Assembly (NCBI GenBank): GCA_003220225.1
Contig: QHRU01000037.1
Coordinates: 1-64,000, forward strand
Length of the DNA stretch: 64,000 bases
Source: Candidatus Rokuibacteriota bacterium
Lineage (GTDB): Bacteria > Methylomirabilota > Methylomirabilia > Rokubacteriales > CSP1-6
Direction of reading: 5' to 3'
Every line of letters begins with the position of its first letter. Position 1 is the stretch's first letter. The notes under the pieces are model-generated. The model was not told the DNA's origin. It worked only from the letters and a program-made list of their open reading frames with translations, and did not search any database. A program made the position numbers and the translations under genes. This document shows positions 45,101-52,968 of this stretch, piece after piece.

Positions 45101-45852
45101 TGGTGACCTCCTCGTCGAGTGGCGGATCGCTCCGCCGCGATACCCTCAGTTGTGTGCACCATCGTCGGCGTTTGCGTATCGGCATCCGGTGCCGGCGCAA
45201 GCCACCGGAACAGGGACGTGGCCGCGCCAGCGCCGACCAGCTGCGCGGCGATGAAGGCCGGCGCGTCGGCCGGGCGGATGCCGGCGAACGTGTCGCTCGC
45301 CGAGCGCGCCAGCGTCACCGCGGGGTTGGCGAACGACGTCGATGCCGTGAACCAGTAGGCGGCCGTGATGTAGGCGGCGACGGCGAACGCCACGTTCGAC
45401 GCGTTCAGCCGTGAGCAGCCCCAGATGACGACGAGCAGGCCGAAGCTGGCCACGAACTCGCTGAACACCTGCGCGCCGCCCGCCCGCGCGTGGCGCGAGG
45501 CGAAGAAGATCGGCTCGCCGAACATCAGGTGGGCGGCGGCCACGCCGGCGAACGCCCCGGCGATCTGAGCGACGACATAGGGGGGAACGTCGCGCCAGCG
45601 CAGCCCGCCCTGAAACGCGTCCGCCAGCGTCACCGCCGGGTTGAAGTGGGCGCCCGAGATCGGCCCGAAGGTCAGGATCAACGCCACCAGGGCGGCGCCG
45701 GTCGCCAGGGTGTTGGCGAGCAGCGCGACGGCGACGTTGCCGCCGGCCAGGCGCGCGCCCATGATGCCCGAGCCGACGACGGCGGTGAGCAGCATGGCCG
45801 TTCCCACCGCTTCCGCGACCACCCGCCGGTCCAGCGTCGGGCTCACACGCAC
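45097..45852 (-). CDS. Aquaporin/MIP-family channel, probable arsenite channel (AqpS-like)
   Basis: 251 aa from a GTG at 45852 (45846 is an alternative). Six spans and both NPA boxes: GAHFNPAVTLADAF and SFANPAVTLARSA. In Sinorhizobium an aquaporin (AqpS) next to ArsC lets arsenite leave the cell down its gradient. No ArsB or Acr3 pump is seen in this operon, so this channel is the likely exit route. Confidence 0.9.
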   Translation of the reverse strand: MRVSPTLDRRVVAEAVGTAMLLTAVVGSGIMGARLAGGNVAVALLANTLATGAALVALILTFGPISGAHFNPAVTLADAFQGGLRWRDVPPYVVAQIAGAFAGVAAAHLMFGEPIFFASRHARAGGAQVFSEFVASFGLLVVIWGCSRLNASNVAFAVAAYITAAYWFTASTSFANPAVTLARSASDTFAGIRPADAPAFIAAQLVGAGAATSLFRWLAPAPDADTQTPTMVHTTEGIAAERSATRRGGHQ

Positions 45853-45856
45853 GCCT

Positions 45857-46300
45857 TCACGCCGAGCGCGCGCCGGATAACGCCGCCCGCTGCGACAGCC
45901 ACGCCGCGATGCGCGCCTCGATCTCGTGGCGCACCCGCCGAAAGACGGCCAGCCGTTGCTCGTCGCTGCCCCGCGCGGCCGACGGATCGTCGAAGCTCCA
46001 GTGCAGCCGCGTGCCCGCGGCCGGGAACGCCGGACAGGACTCGTTGGCGCTGTCACACACGGTGATCACGTAGTCCCACCGCTCGCTGAGAAAGCGATCG
46101 AGCGTTTTCGAGGTGTGCCCGCGCAGGTCGATGCCGATCTCCGCCATCGCGCGCGTCGCGAGCGGGCTGACGCCGCGCGCCTCGGTGCCGGCACTCGCCA
46201 CCTCGAACCGATCGCCCGCCAGGCGGCGGAGCAGCCCCTCCGCCATCTGGCTGCGGGCGGAATTGTGGGTGCAGAGAAAGAGTACGCGCGCCACGCTCAT
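45857..46300 (-). CDS. arsC: Arsenate reductase ArsC, low-molecular-weight phosphatase type
   Basis: 147 aa. P-loop CTHNSARS (CX5R) at residues 10-17, TVCDSANESCPAFP near 80 supplying the redox cysteines, and HWSFDDPSAARGSDEQRL near 99. It reduces arsenate to arsenite with thioredoxin or a similar donor. Overlaps the arsM stop by four bases. Confidence 0.94.
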   Translation of the reverse strand: MSVARVLFLCTHNSARSQMAEGLLRRLAGDRFEVASAGTEARGVSPLATRAMAEIGIDLRGHTSKTLDRFLSERWDYVITVCDSANESCPAFPAAGTRLHWSFDDPSAARGSDEQRLAVFRRVRHEIEARIAAWLSQRAALSGARSA

Positions 46301-47118
46301 CCGCGGCGCCTCGGCTTCGTCGCGCGGACGAACGCGCTCATGAACTTGCCGTCGACCTGGGGCGCGACGGCATCGGCGTCGACGCCCTTGTCGGCGAGGA
46401 ACTGGCGCGCGTCTTCCGCGCGGTAGACGCGCGTCGGCTCGACACCGATCGACTCGAAACCGGCCGTGGCGAGCTTGTCGCGATACTCCCGCTCCTCGAG
46501 GGCGCCGGCCACGCAGCCGATCCAGTGCTCGACGTTCCGCCGGATCTCCTGCGGCACTTCGCCGCGGACCACCACGTCAGAGACCGCGAACCGGCCGCCC
46601 GGCTTGAGCACGCGGAAGGCCTCCGCCAGCACGCGGTCCTTGTCGCCGGAGAGGTTGATGACGCAATTGGAGATGATGACGTCCACGCTGGCGTCGGGCA
46701 GCGGAATGCTCTCGATCTCGCCCTTGAGGAACTCGACGTTGGCGACGCCGGCTTTTCGCTGGTTCTCACGCGCGAGCGCCAGCATCTCGTCGGTCATGTC
46801 GAGCCCGTACGCCTTGCCGGTCGGCCCCACGCGCCTGGCGGAGAGCAGCACGTCGATGCCGCCACCCGAGCCCAGGTCGAGCACGACCTCACCCGGGTTG
46901 AGCTGGGCGAGCGCGGTCGGGTTGCCGCAACCCAGCGAGGCCGCCACGGCCTCGGCCGGCAGCTCGGCCGTCTCGCCGCAGCCATAGATGTTCGACGTGA
47001 TCGGATCGGCGGCGCGCGCGGTGGCATCGCAGCAGGACGCGCCGGCGCCGCCGGTGACCTTCAGCGCCGCCTTCCCGTACTTGTCTCTCACGACCGCCTT
47101 CAGCTCGTCGTTCGCCAT
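46297..47118 (-). CDS. arsM: Arsenite methyltransferase ArsM
   Basis: 273 aa from the ATG at 47118 with GGGAGG upstream. SAM-binding [21 protein letters not shown] near 80; conserved cysteines in GASCCDA near 29, [14 protein letters not shown] near 150 and WIGCVAGAL near 200, which bind trivalent arsenic. It methylates As(III) to methylarsenicals. The ORF-track start at 47139 falls at the edge of an ArsR-type operator and is less likely. Confidence 0.94.
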   Translation of the reverse strand: MANDELKAVVRDKYGKAALKVTGGAGASCCDATARAADPITSNIYGCGETAELPAEAVAASLGCGNPTALAQLNPGEVVLDLGSGGGIDVLLSARRVGPTGKAYGLDMTDEMLALARENQRKAGVANVEFLKGEIESIPLPDASVDVIISNCVINLSGDKDRVLAEAFRVLKPGGRFAVSDVVVRGEVPQEIRRNVEHWIGCVAGALEEREYRDKLATAGFESIGVEPTRVYRAEDARQFLADKGVDADAVAPQVDGKFMSAFVRATKPRRRG

Positions 47119-47139
47119 CGCCGTCGCCTCCCGTCTCAC

Positions 47140-47155
47140 ATCAAGTACACTTGAT
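47140..47155. promoter_or_regulatory. ArsR-type operator upstream of arsM
   Basis: ATCAAG-TACA-CTTGAT, a perfect 6-bp inverted repeat with a 4-base centre, in the 57-base gap between arsR and arsM. The same half-sites and spacing occur upstream of arsR. This matches the ATCAA...TTGAT type of ArsR/SmtB operator. Confidence 0.8.
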
Positions 47156-47175
47156 ACGTCCGCGCAAAAAAGGGG

Positions 47176-47499
47176 TCAGTCGCAGCGTTTGACCACCCGC
47201 AGCCCCGACGCGCTCGGCTTGATGGCTGCGACGGCCGCCTCGATCTCGGCGATCGCGTCGGGATCGAGCGCGTAGTAGATCCAGCGGCCCTGGCGCCGGT
47301 CGCGCAGCAGCCCCGCGTCCTTCAGGGTCTTGAGGTGGAACGACAGGCGCGACTGGCCGGTGTCCAGCATGTCGGTCAGGTCGCACACGCACTGCTCGCC
47401 GCCCCGCAACCGCTCGATGATGCCGAGCCGTGTGGGATCGGCGAGCGCGCGAAACAGCGCCGCCGCTCGCTCGAGGTCCTTGTCCGTCGCCGTCGCCAC
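47176..47499 (-). CDS. arsR: ArsR-family arsenic-responsive repressor
   Basis: 107 aa from a GTG at 47499 (the track uses a TTG at 47508). Winged helix with FRALADPTRLGIIERLR, metalloid-binding QCVCDLTDML near residue 36, and recognition helix GQSRLSFHLKTLKDAGLL. The GTG is chosen because TATATT ends seven bases upstream, so the TTG would overlap the -10 box. It should repress itself and the genes to its left until arsenite binds the CxC. Confidence 0.93.
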   Translation of the reverse strand: MATATDKDLERAAALFRALADPTRLGIIERLRGGEQCVCDLTDMLDTGQSRLSFHLKTLKDAGLLRDRRQGRWIYYALDPDAIAEIEAAVAAIKPSASGLRVVKRCD

Positions 47500-47506
47500 G
47501 GCCGTC

Positions 47507-47534
47507 AATATATCAAGATTCCTTGATCAGTCAA
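47507..47534 (-). promoter_or_regulatory. arsR promoter with operator in the spacer
   Basis: TTGACT (47529-47534), 16-base spacer, TATATT (47507-47512). The operator ATCAAG-ATTC-CTTGAT (47512-47527) fills the spacer exactly, so ArsR binding would exclude RNA polymerase. Predicted transcription start falls on the arsR GTG. Confidence 0.8.
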
Positions 47535-47561
47535 GCCCCGACTACACAGCCCCGACTACAC
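47534..47561 (+). repeat. 14-bp perfect tandem repeat before the NagB-like gene
   Basis: AGCCCCGACTACAC occurs twice without a gap. The second copy plus the next T makes TACACT (47557-47562), seven bases before the ATG at 47570, so the repeat carries the probable -10 box. Confidence 0.8.
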
Positions 47562-47569
47562 TGGCGGCC

Positions 47570-48286
47570 ATGCAGGTCCTGATCGCCCGCGACGCCGACG
47601 AGCTGGCCGAGGTCGCCGCGGACCTCTTCAGGGAGCGTGTCCGCGCGCGGCCCGATCTCGCGATGGCCGTCCCGGCCGGCCGCACACCCCGGCGGATGTA
47701 CGCGCGCATGGCCGCGCTGCAGGCGCGTCACCCCGTGAACTATGCAAAGATGCGGATCTTCTCGGTCGACGAGCTGTGCCCGCCCGCGCCGGCCGACGGC
47801 TATTTCTGGCGGCAGGTGCGCGCGGAGTTCCTGGCGTGGGCCGGCGTGGACGCCGCGCGCTGCCGGCCCTTCGCGGTGGACGCGGCCGACCTCGAGGCCA
47901 TGTGCGCGGCGTACGAGACGGCGATCGCGGAGGCCGGTGGGCTCGACGTCGTCATGCTGGGGCTCGGGCCGAACGCGCACCTCGCCTCCAACGAGCCCGG
48001 CTGCGCCTTCGACCTCCGCACCCGTCCCGTGCGGCTGCTCGACGAGACCGTGCGCTACATCCTGAGCGACGACGTCATCCAGGGCCCGGTCTGCGACCGC
48101 GCGGTCACGCTCGGGCTGGCGACGATCATCGCCGCGCGGGAGGTCGTGGTGCTGGTCAGCGGCCAGGCCAAGCGTGAGCCGCTCGCCCGCGCCCTCGACG
48201 GCCCGGTGACGCCGGAGGTTCCCGCCTCGATTCTCCGCACGCACCCGCGCTGCCTCGTGATCGCGGACCGCGCCGCGCGTCCCTGA
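47570..48286 (+). CDS. Glucosamine-6-phosphate deaminase/6-phosphogluconolactonase family protein
   Basis: 238 aa from the ATG at 47570. NagB-like features: phosphate loop VPAGRTPRRMY near 36, Asp-Glu pair in FSVDELCPP near 66, and GLGPNAHLASNEPG near 125, which corresponds to the GxGxDGHIAFNEPG catalytic segment of NagB. The Asp of DGH is replaced by Asn-Ala, so the exact reaction is uncertain. Divergent from arsR, sharing the intergenic operator region. Confidence 0.8.
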   Translation: MQVLIARDADELAEVAADLFRERVRARPDLAMAVPAGRTPRRMYARMAALQARHPVNYAKMRIFSVDELCPPAPADGYFWRQVRAEFLAWAGVDAARCRPFAVDAADLEAMCAAYETAIAEAGGLDVVMLGLGPNAHLASNEPGCAFDLRTRPVRLLDETVRYILSDDVIQGPVCDRAVTLGLATIIAAREVVVLVSGQAKREPLARALDGPVTPEVPASILRTHPRCLVIADRAARP

Positions 48287-48310
48287 CGCGCCGTCGCCCC
48301 TGGCCGGGTT

Positions 48311-48370
48311 ATCCACCGTCATCCACCGTCACCTATGGCTACCCACAGTCGCCTGTGGATGACGGTGGAT
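48311..48370. terminator. Perfect 16-bp inverted repeat between convergent genes
   Basis: ATCCACCGTCATCCAC (48311-48326) and GTGGATGACGGTGGAT (48355-48370) with a 28-base loop that contains CCCACAG-TCGC-CTGTGG overlapping the arm. It lies between the NagB-like stop and the kinase stop. No T-run; it may be a bidirectional terminator or a repeat remnant. Confidence 0.55.
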
Positions 48371-48422
48371 GACAGGGCGGGAAGTCTGCATTATCGCCGT
48401 TCCACCGTGCGAGGGCGCCGGG

Positions 48423-50288
48423 CTACTCGCCCGGCGGCTCCATCGGCAGCGGCAGCTGATCGGCGCCGGCGCCCGCCGCCGGCAGCGTGAAGCGCACGGT
48501 GGTCCCCTCGCCCTCGACGCTGTCGATCGTCAGCTCCCCGCCGTGCGCGAGCACGAGGTGCCTGACGATGGCGAGGCCGAGCCCGGTGCCGCCCAGGTCG
48601 CGCGGGCGCGCCTTGTCGACACGGTAGAAGCGCTCGGTGATCCGCGGCAGGTCGGCGCGCGGGATGCCGACGCCCGTGTCGCGCACGCGCACCTCCACAC
48701 CCTTGACGTCGGGCGGGCCGTCGAGCGGCCGCGCGCGCACGGTCACCCAGCCGCCCTCGGGTGTGTACTTCACCGCGTTGTCGAGGAGGTTGATGAGGAT
48801 CTGCGCGAGACGGTCGTGGTCGGCGTGCACGCCGAGGTCGGGCGGCTCGACGTCCGCGATGAGCCCGACACGGCCGGCCTCGGCCTTGGGCCGCACGATG
48901 TCGAGCACCGAGCCGAGCACGTCGCTGAGGCGCACCGGCCCTCGCCGCAGCGACACCTTGCCGAGCTCGATGTTGGAGAGGTCGGTGAGGTCGTTGAGCA
49001 GCCGGCCGAGCCGCTCCGTGTGACGGAAGGCGATCTCGAGGAACCGCCGCGCGTTGGCACGCTCCTCGAGCGCGCCGCCCAGCAGCGTCTCGAGATAGCC
49101 CTGGATGGCCGTGAGCGGCGTACGCAGCTCGTGGCTGACGTTGGCCACGAACTCCGTGCGCACGCGCTCGAGGCGGCGCAGCGCGGTGACGTCGTGGAGC
49201 ACCATGACCGCGCCGGCGTCGCCGGCGCCCAGCGGCAGCGGTACCGCGTTGATCTCCAGCATGCGCGCGACCGGGTGGCCCAGCCGCAGCTCGCGCCGTA
49301 ACGGCGCCTCCTGCCCCCCGGCGCGCGTCGCGCGGAACAGCTCGTGCAGCTCCGCGCTGCGGATCACCTCCGGCAGCGGCTTGCCCTCGCCGCGCCCCGG
49401 CCCCACCCCGAACATCGCCCGCGCGCGCTCGTTCATGAGCACGATGCCCTCGTGCCCGTCCACCGCGATCACGCCCTCCACCATGCCGTCCAGGATCGCC
49501 GTGGCCTTGGCGCGCTCCTCCTGCGCGTCGTCGATCTTCTCGCGCAGCCGCGCCATCATGACGTTGAGCGCGCGGCCCAGCGCGCCCAGCTCGTCCACCG
49601 AACGGACGGGGGCCCGCGCGCTGGACTCGCCCTCGCTCATACGCCGGGCGATCTCCTGCATCTCGACGATGGGACGCGTGACCCGGCCGGCGACGAAGAT
49701 GCCGATGCCGGCCGCCACCGCCAGCGCCAGCAGGCCGCCCGCGAGCATCACGCGGTGCAGCTCGGCGTACGAGGACGTCACGACGGACAGCGGCAGCGCC
49801 AGGCGCAGCACGCCGACCGTGCGCGCGCCGTCGCGCACCGGCACCGCGGCGTAGAGGAGCGGCGCGCCGACGGACGCGCTCGTGCGGAGGTCGCGGCCCA
49901 CGCCGCCGGCGAGCGCGGCGCGGACCTCGGGCCGGTCGCGGTGATTCTCCAGGCGCGGAAGCTCCGCGGCGGGCACCTCGGAGTCACCGAGCACGAGTCC
50001 GTCGAGCGCGATGAGGGTCACGCGCGCGCCCGGCGGCTCTGCCGCGCGCACCGTGAACGCCCGGACCGCCGCCGGCGACGCGGTCCGGACGAGGAGGGCA
50101 CGGGCGTCGTCGTGCAGGAGCCGGGCGGCGGTGATCAGCCGGGCCTCGAGCGCGTCCACGGCGAAGGCCTCCAGCGCGTGGTTCAGATAGACGCCGGCCG
50201 CGACCATGCTCAGCGCGACGAAGCCGACGAGCGTGAGGGTCAGCTTGACGGCGATGCGGCTGCGCACGAACGCCAGCGGCCCGGTCAT
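48423..50288 (-). CDS. PhoR-like sensor histidine kinase
   Basis: 621 aa from the ATG at 50288, seven bases after TATGAT. Order: helix (15-35), extracytoplasmic sensor (about 36-165), helix (170-190), HAMP (190-245), PAS (255-375), HisKA with FVANVSHELRTPLTAIQGYLE near 390, and HATPase with NLLDNAVKYTPEGG, DTGVGIP and GGTGLGLAIV. The HAMP-PAS-HisKA order is that of PhoR. No regulator gene is adjacent; partners may be the RRs at 41841 or 52969. Confidence 0.93.
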   Translation of the reverse strand: MTGPLAFVRSRIAVKLTLTLVGFVALSMVAAGVYLNHALEAFAVDALEARLITAARLLHDDARALLVRTASPAAVRAFTVRAAEPPGARVTLIALDGLVLGDSEVPAAELPRLENHRDRPEVRAALAGGVGRDLRTSASVGAPLLYAAVPVRDGARTVGVLRLALPLSVVTSSYAELHRVMLAGGLLALAVAAGIGIFVAGRVTRPIVEMQEIARRMSEGESSARAPVRSVDELGALGRALNVMMARLREKIDDAQEERAKATAILDGMVEGVIAVDGHEGIVLMNERARAMFGVGPGRGEGKPLPEVIRSAELHELFRATRAGGQEAPLRRELRLGHPVARMLEINAVPLPLGAGDAGAVMVLHDVTALRRLERVRTEFVANVSHELRTPLTAIQGYLETLLGGALEERANARRFLEIAFRHTERLGRLLNDLTDLSNIELGKVSLRRGPVRLSDVLGSVLDIVRPKAEAGRVGLIADVEPPDLGVHADHDRLAQILINLLDNAVKYTPEGGWVTVRARPLDGPPDVKGVEVRVRDTGVGIPRADLPRITERFYRVDKARPRDLGGTGLGLAIVRHLVLAHGGELTIDSVEGEGTTVRFTLPAAGAGADQLPLPMEPPGE

Positions 50289-50340
50289 CGGCGGCATCAT
50301 AGCCCCTCGGGGGCCGCCGCGCGTGAGGCAATTGGTTAGG

Positions 50341-50374
50341 TTGACAATATTTTCGTGATTAGGTATACCTAATC
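50341..50374 (+). promoter_or_regulatory. Promoter with 18-bp palindrome ahead of the iron operon
   Basis: TTGACA (50341-50346), 17-base spacer, TATACC (50364-50369). The perfect palindrome GATTAGGTATACCTAATC (50357-50374) covers the -10. Its TTAGG...CCTAA half-sites resemble DtxR/IdeR-family operators more than a Fur box. Iron-dependent repression is the inference. Confidence 0.75.
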
Positions 50375-50405
50375 CCGCTTCCATTCCGCACCCCAGGAGG
50401 CCGCG

Positions 50406-50750
50406 ATGAGGCGGCTCGTGACGATGTCCCTGCTGCTGGCCGCGTGCTCGACGCTCGCCCTCCTTCCCATGGCCGACGCGCAGAGCAAGCCGGTCGAGAT
50501 TCCGATCACCGTCGAGAACCAGAAGTTCACCCCCGCGGAAGTGAAGGTCAAGGCGGGCCAGCCGTTCGCGCTCGTCGTGACGAACAAGGACGCGAAGGCC
50601 GCGGAGGTCGAGAGCAAGGAGCTCAGGTTCGAGAAGGTGGTGCCGCCCGGCAAGACGGTCAGCATCCGCGTCCGCGCGCTGAAGCCGGGGACGTACGTGT
50701 TCGTGGACGACTTCAACAAGTCGAACCAGGGCAAGATCGTCGCGGAGTAG
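50406..50750 (+). CDS. Secreted cupredoxin-like protein of the FTR1 operon
   Basis: 114 aa with a signal peptide ending ...MADAQS (residues 1-26). The rest is a cupredoxin fold (PF13473-like): VENQKFTPAEVKVKAGQPFALVVTNKD and VPPGKTVSIRVRALKPGTYVFVDDF. The mature part has no His or Cys, so the usual type 1 copper ligands are absent. Such proteins accompany FTR1/EfeU iron permeases and are thought to help iron reach the channel. AGGAGG precedes the ATG; the next gene starts three bases after its stop. Confidence 0.88.
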   Translation: MRRLVTMSLLLAACSTLALLPMADAQSKPVEIPITVENQKFTPAEVKVKAGQPFALVVTNKDAKAAEVESKELRFEKVVPPGKTVSIRVRALKPGTYVFVDDFNKSNQGKIVAE

Positions 50751-50753
50751 CCC

Positions 50754-51614
50754 GTGGGCGCCACCTTCGTCGTCGTCCTGCGCGAAGGCTTCGAAGCCGC
50801 GCTCTTGCTCGGCATCGTCTACGCCTATCTCGCGCAGATCGGCCACCCGGAGAGCCGCCGCTACGTGACGCTGGGCGGCGCGCTGGCGGTGGCCGCGTCC
50901 ATCGTCATGGGCGTTGCCGTCAGCCTGCTGAGCGGCCCGCTCGCGGACGTCGGCCCCGACGTCATCGCCCTCGTGGTGATCTTCGGCGCCGTCGCGCTGC
51001 TCACGTGGCACGGCTGGTGGATGGGATGGCACGCGCGCGAGCTGCGCGGCGCCCTCCAGCGCCGCGTCGACGCGGCCCACGCCTCGCACCAACTCTGGAT
51101 GGTGGGGCTCATCGCCTTCACCGGCGTCTTCCGCGAAGGCGCCGAGACCGTCTTGTTCCTGTGGGGCCTGATGACGCAGATCGAAGACTTGACGGGCTGG
51201 GCCGCGCTCGCCGGCGCGGCCGGCGGACTGCTCGGCGCGGTCGGGCTCGGCTGGCTCGTCTTCCAGGGCGGCCGGCGGCTCAGCGTGCTCCGCTTCTTCG
51301 GCGTCACGTCGTTCCTCATCATGTTCCTCGCCGCCGGGCTCTTCAGCGCGGGGGTCGGGCGGCTGCAGGGCCTCGGGTTCCTGCCGGGGGGCGATCCGCT
51401 GTGGGACACCTCCTGGCTGCTCGATGACCATGGCAATGCGGGCGGATTCCTCGCGGGGCTGATCGGCTACCGCGCGCGGCCGAGCGTGCTGGAAGTGGTC
51501 GCCTACGTCGTGTATCTCGCGGGCGCGGGCATGCTGTTCTTCCCGAGCGTGTTCCGGCCCGGCACGCGGCGCAACGGCGACGTCACCGAGCCCGCGCAGA
51601 CGAGCCGGGTGTGA
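50754..51614 (+). CDS. FTR1-family iron permease
   Basis: 286 aa with seven predicted spans. Both REXXE iron-binding motifs are present: LREGFEAALL near residue 9 and FREGAETVLF near 126. GTG start three bases after the cupredoxin stop. The family moves ferrous or ferric iron across the inner membrane. Its stop overlaps the hemP start (GTGA). Confidence 0.93.
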   Translation: MGATFVVVLREGFEAALLLGIVYAYLAQIGHPESRRYVTLGGALAVAASIVMGVAVSLLSGPLADVGPDVIALVVIFGAVALLTWHGWWMGWHARELRGALQRRVDAAHASHQLWMVGLIAFTGVFREGAETVLFLWGLMTQIEDLTGWAALAGAAGGLLGAVGLGWLVFQGGRRLSVLRFFGVTSFLIMFLAAGLFSAGVGRLQGLGFLPGGDPLWDTSWLLDDHGNAGGFLAGLIGYRARPSVLEVVAYVVYLAGAGMLFFPSVFRPGTRRNGDVTEPAQTSRV

Positions 51615-51775
51615 GCGGGTCCGCGGACGCGCGCGGCGCGGCGCCCGCGCCGCGGGCTCCCGTCGTCCGGACGGAAGACCTGTTCGGCACCCGGCGCGAG
51701 ATCATCATCAAGCACGGCGAGGAGGAGTACCGGCTCCGCATCACGCGGACCGACAAGCTCATCCTGACGAAGTAA
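51611..51775 (+). CDS. hemP: Hemin uptake protein HemP (below ORF-track cutoff)
   Basis: 54 aa, GTG start overlapping the FTR1 stop. The C-terminal 34 residues match HemP (PF10636): LFGTRREIIIKHGEEEY followed by RLRITRTDKLILTK, including the invariant ending. The first 20 residues are Ala/Pro-rich. HemP is usually iron-regulated and near haem transport genes; here no TonB receptor is adjacent. Confidence 0.9.
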   Translation: MSGSADARGAAPAPRAPVVRTEDLFGTRREIIIKHGEEEYRLRITRTDKLILTK

Positions 51776-51851
51776 CCGAGCCAGCCAGCCGAGGGCGCGG
51801 ATGCGCCCGGCGCCAGCCAGCCACCCAACACACGCAGGCTGGAGAATCCCG

Positions 51852-52634
51852 ATGAAGCGGTTCACCCTGGTGTTGCTCGCCCTGTCCGTCGTCCTCGTCG
51901 TGCGCCCGGCGCGGGCGCAAGACGGCATCCAGAACGTCGCCTTCTTCTACCCGCTGCGCACGCGCCGTCCCGTCATCGAGCGCGAGCTCGAGGTACGCGT
52001 CGAGCACGCCAAGACCGCCGACGGCCGCGTCACCGAGGCGGCGGCGGCCGTCGAGCTGCCGATCCTGCCGCGCTGGCAGGTCGAGGTCGAAGTGCCACTG
52101 ATATTCCGGGAGCCGCGGGAGGGCGCCGCCCAGGGCGGCGTCGGCGACCTCCGCGTCGAAAACAAAGTCATGGTGTGGCAGTCGCTCGACTGGCTGTCGC
52201 AGATCGCGGTCGGGGTCGAGAGCCGCCTGCCGACGGGCTCCGAGCGGCGAGGACTGGGGGGCGAGGCCGCCGTGGAGCCGTTCGTCACCGGCGGCATCGC
52301 GCTGGGGGACTTCGATCTGCTCGCCTCGGTCGCCTACGAGTTCAACGTCAACGCGCACGTGCCGGGTCCGAACGAGCAGGAGCTGAGCGCATCGGCGGCC
52401 GCGGCGTGGCGGATCACCCGCCGCTTCGCGCCGCTGGTGGAGCTGGTCACGGTCACCCGCACGCGTGCGCCGCAGGAGGACGAGCTCCGCGGCAAGACCC
52501 GGGTGAGCATCGTCCCCGGTTTCAATGCCAGGCTCCTGCCCGGCACGACACTGCGGCTCGGGATCGAGTTGCCGCTGACCCGCGCGCGGACCGCGGACTA
52601 CACGCTGCTGGGCGGGTTCGTGAAGGAGTTCTAG
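51852..52634 (+). CDS. Outer-membrane beta-barrel-like protein
   Basis: 260 aa from an ATG with GGAGA upstream. Signal peptide residues 1-23 (FTLVLLALSVVLVVRPARAQ). The mature chain alternates polar and hydrophobic residues with many Arg/Glu/Val strands (WQVEVEVPLIF, QIAVGVESRLPTGSERR, TTLRLGIELPLTRAR), like the MetA/phenol-degradation transporter barrel family. The specific solute is unknown. It is about 75 bases after hemP and could share its transcript. Confidence 0.7.
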   Translation: MKRFTLVLLALSVVLVVRPARAQDGIQNVAFFYPLRTRRPVIERELEVRVEHAKTADGRVTEAAAAVELPILPRWQVEVEVPLIFREPREGAAQGGVGDLRVENKVMVWQSLDWLSQIAVGVESRLPTGSERRGLGGEAAVEPFVTGGIALGDFDLLASVAYEFNVNAHVPGPNEQELSASAAAAWRITRRFAPLVELVTVTRTRAPQEDELRGKTRVSIVPGFNARLLPGTTLRLGIELPLTRARTADYTLLGGFVKEF

Positions 52635-52936
52635 GGACCCTGCAGCGCGTCGGGCCGCGGCGGCGGCGGGGCGATGCGGCCGCCCTCGGGCGTGTGGATG
52701 ACCCAGTGGCCCGGCTCGAACACGCCCTGGGGCGCGCCGGGCGCCGGAACCCAGCGATCGGGCACCCACACCGTGTCGTTGCGCGGCGCCTCGCGCACCG
52801 GCGGCGACGGCACCCCGCGCATCGAGGAGGAGTTCATCTGGTCCACCGCGCGCTGGGTCGTGGTGGGGCCGAGCGGCACCGCCATCGCGCCGCCCGCGAG
52901 CAGCCCGGCGAGGCATCGAGCCCAGCGACGTCTCAT
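52631..52936 (-). CDS. Small secreted protein with Trp-Val-Pro/Trp-Val repeats
   Basis: 101 aa from the ATG at 52936, signal peptide residues 8-20 (LAGLLAGGAMAVPLG). The C-terminal half carries two spaced motifs, VWVPDRWVPAPG and GVFEPGHWV, like the YXWGXW/WVPGHW class of short surface proteins. Its stop shares the four bases CTAG with the stop of the convergent barrel gene. Probably the last gene of the DUF47-pit-regulator unit. Confidence 0.7.
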   Translation of the reverse strand: MRRRWARCLAGLLAGGAMAVPLGPTTTQRAVDQMNSSSMRGVPSPPVREAPRNDTVWVPDRWVPAPGAPQGVFEPGHWVIHTPEGGRIAPPPPRPDALQGP

Positions 52937-52968
52937 ACTTGTTAGAGTATCCCTCCGGCGCCGGGGTT

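Noticed and set aside
48301-48370. Replication origin or DnaA boxes (TTATCCACC)
   Set aside because: Only one imperfect box, no dnaA, dnaN or AT-rich region; the sequence is better described as an inverted repeat.
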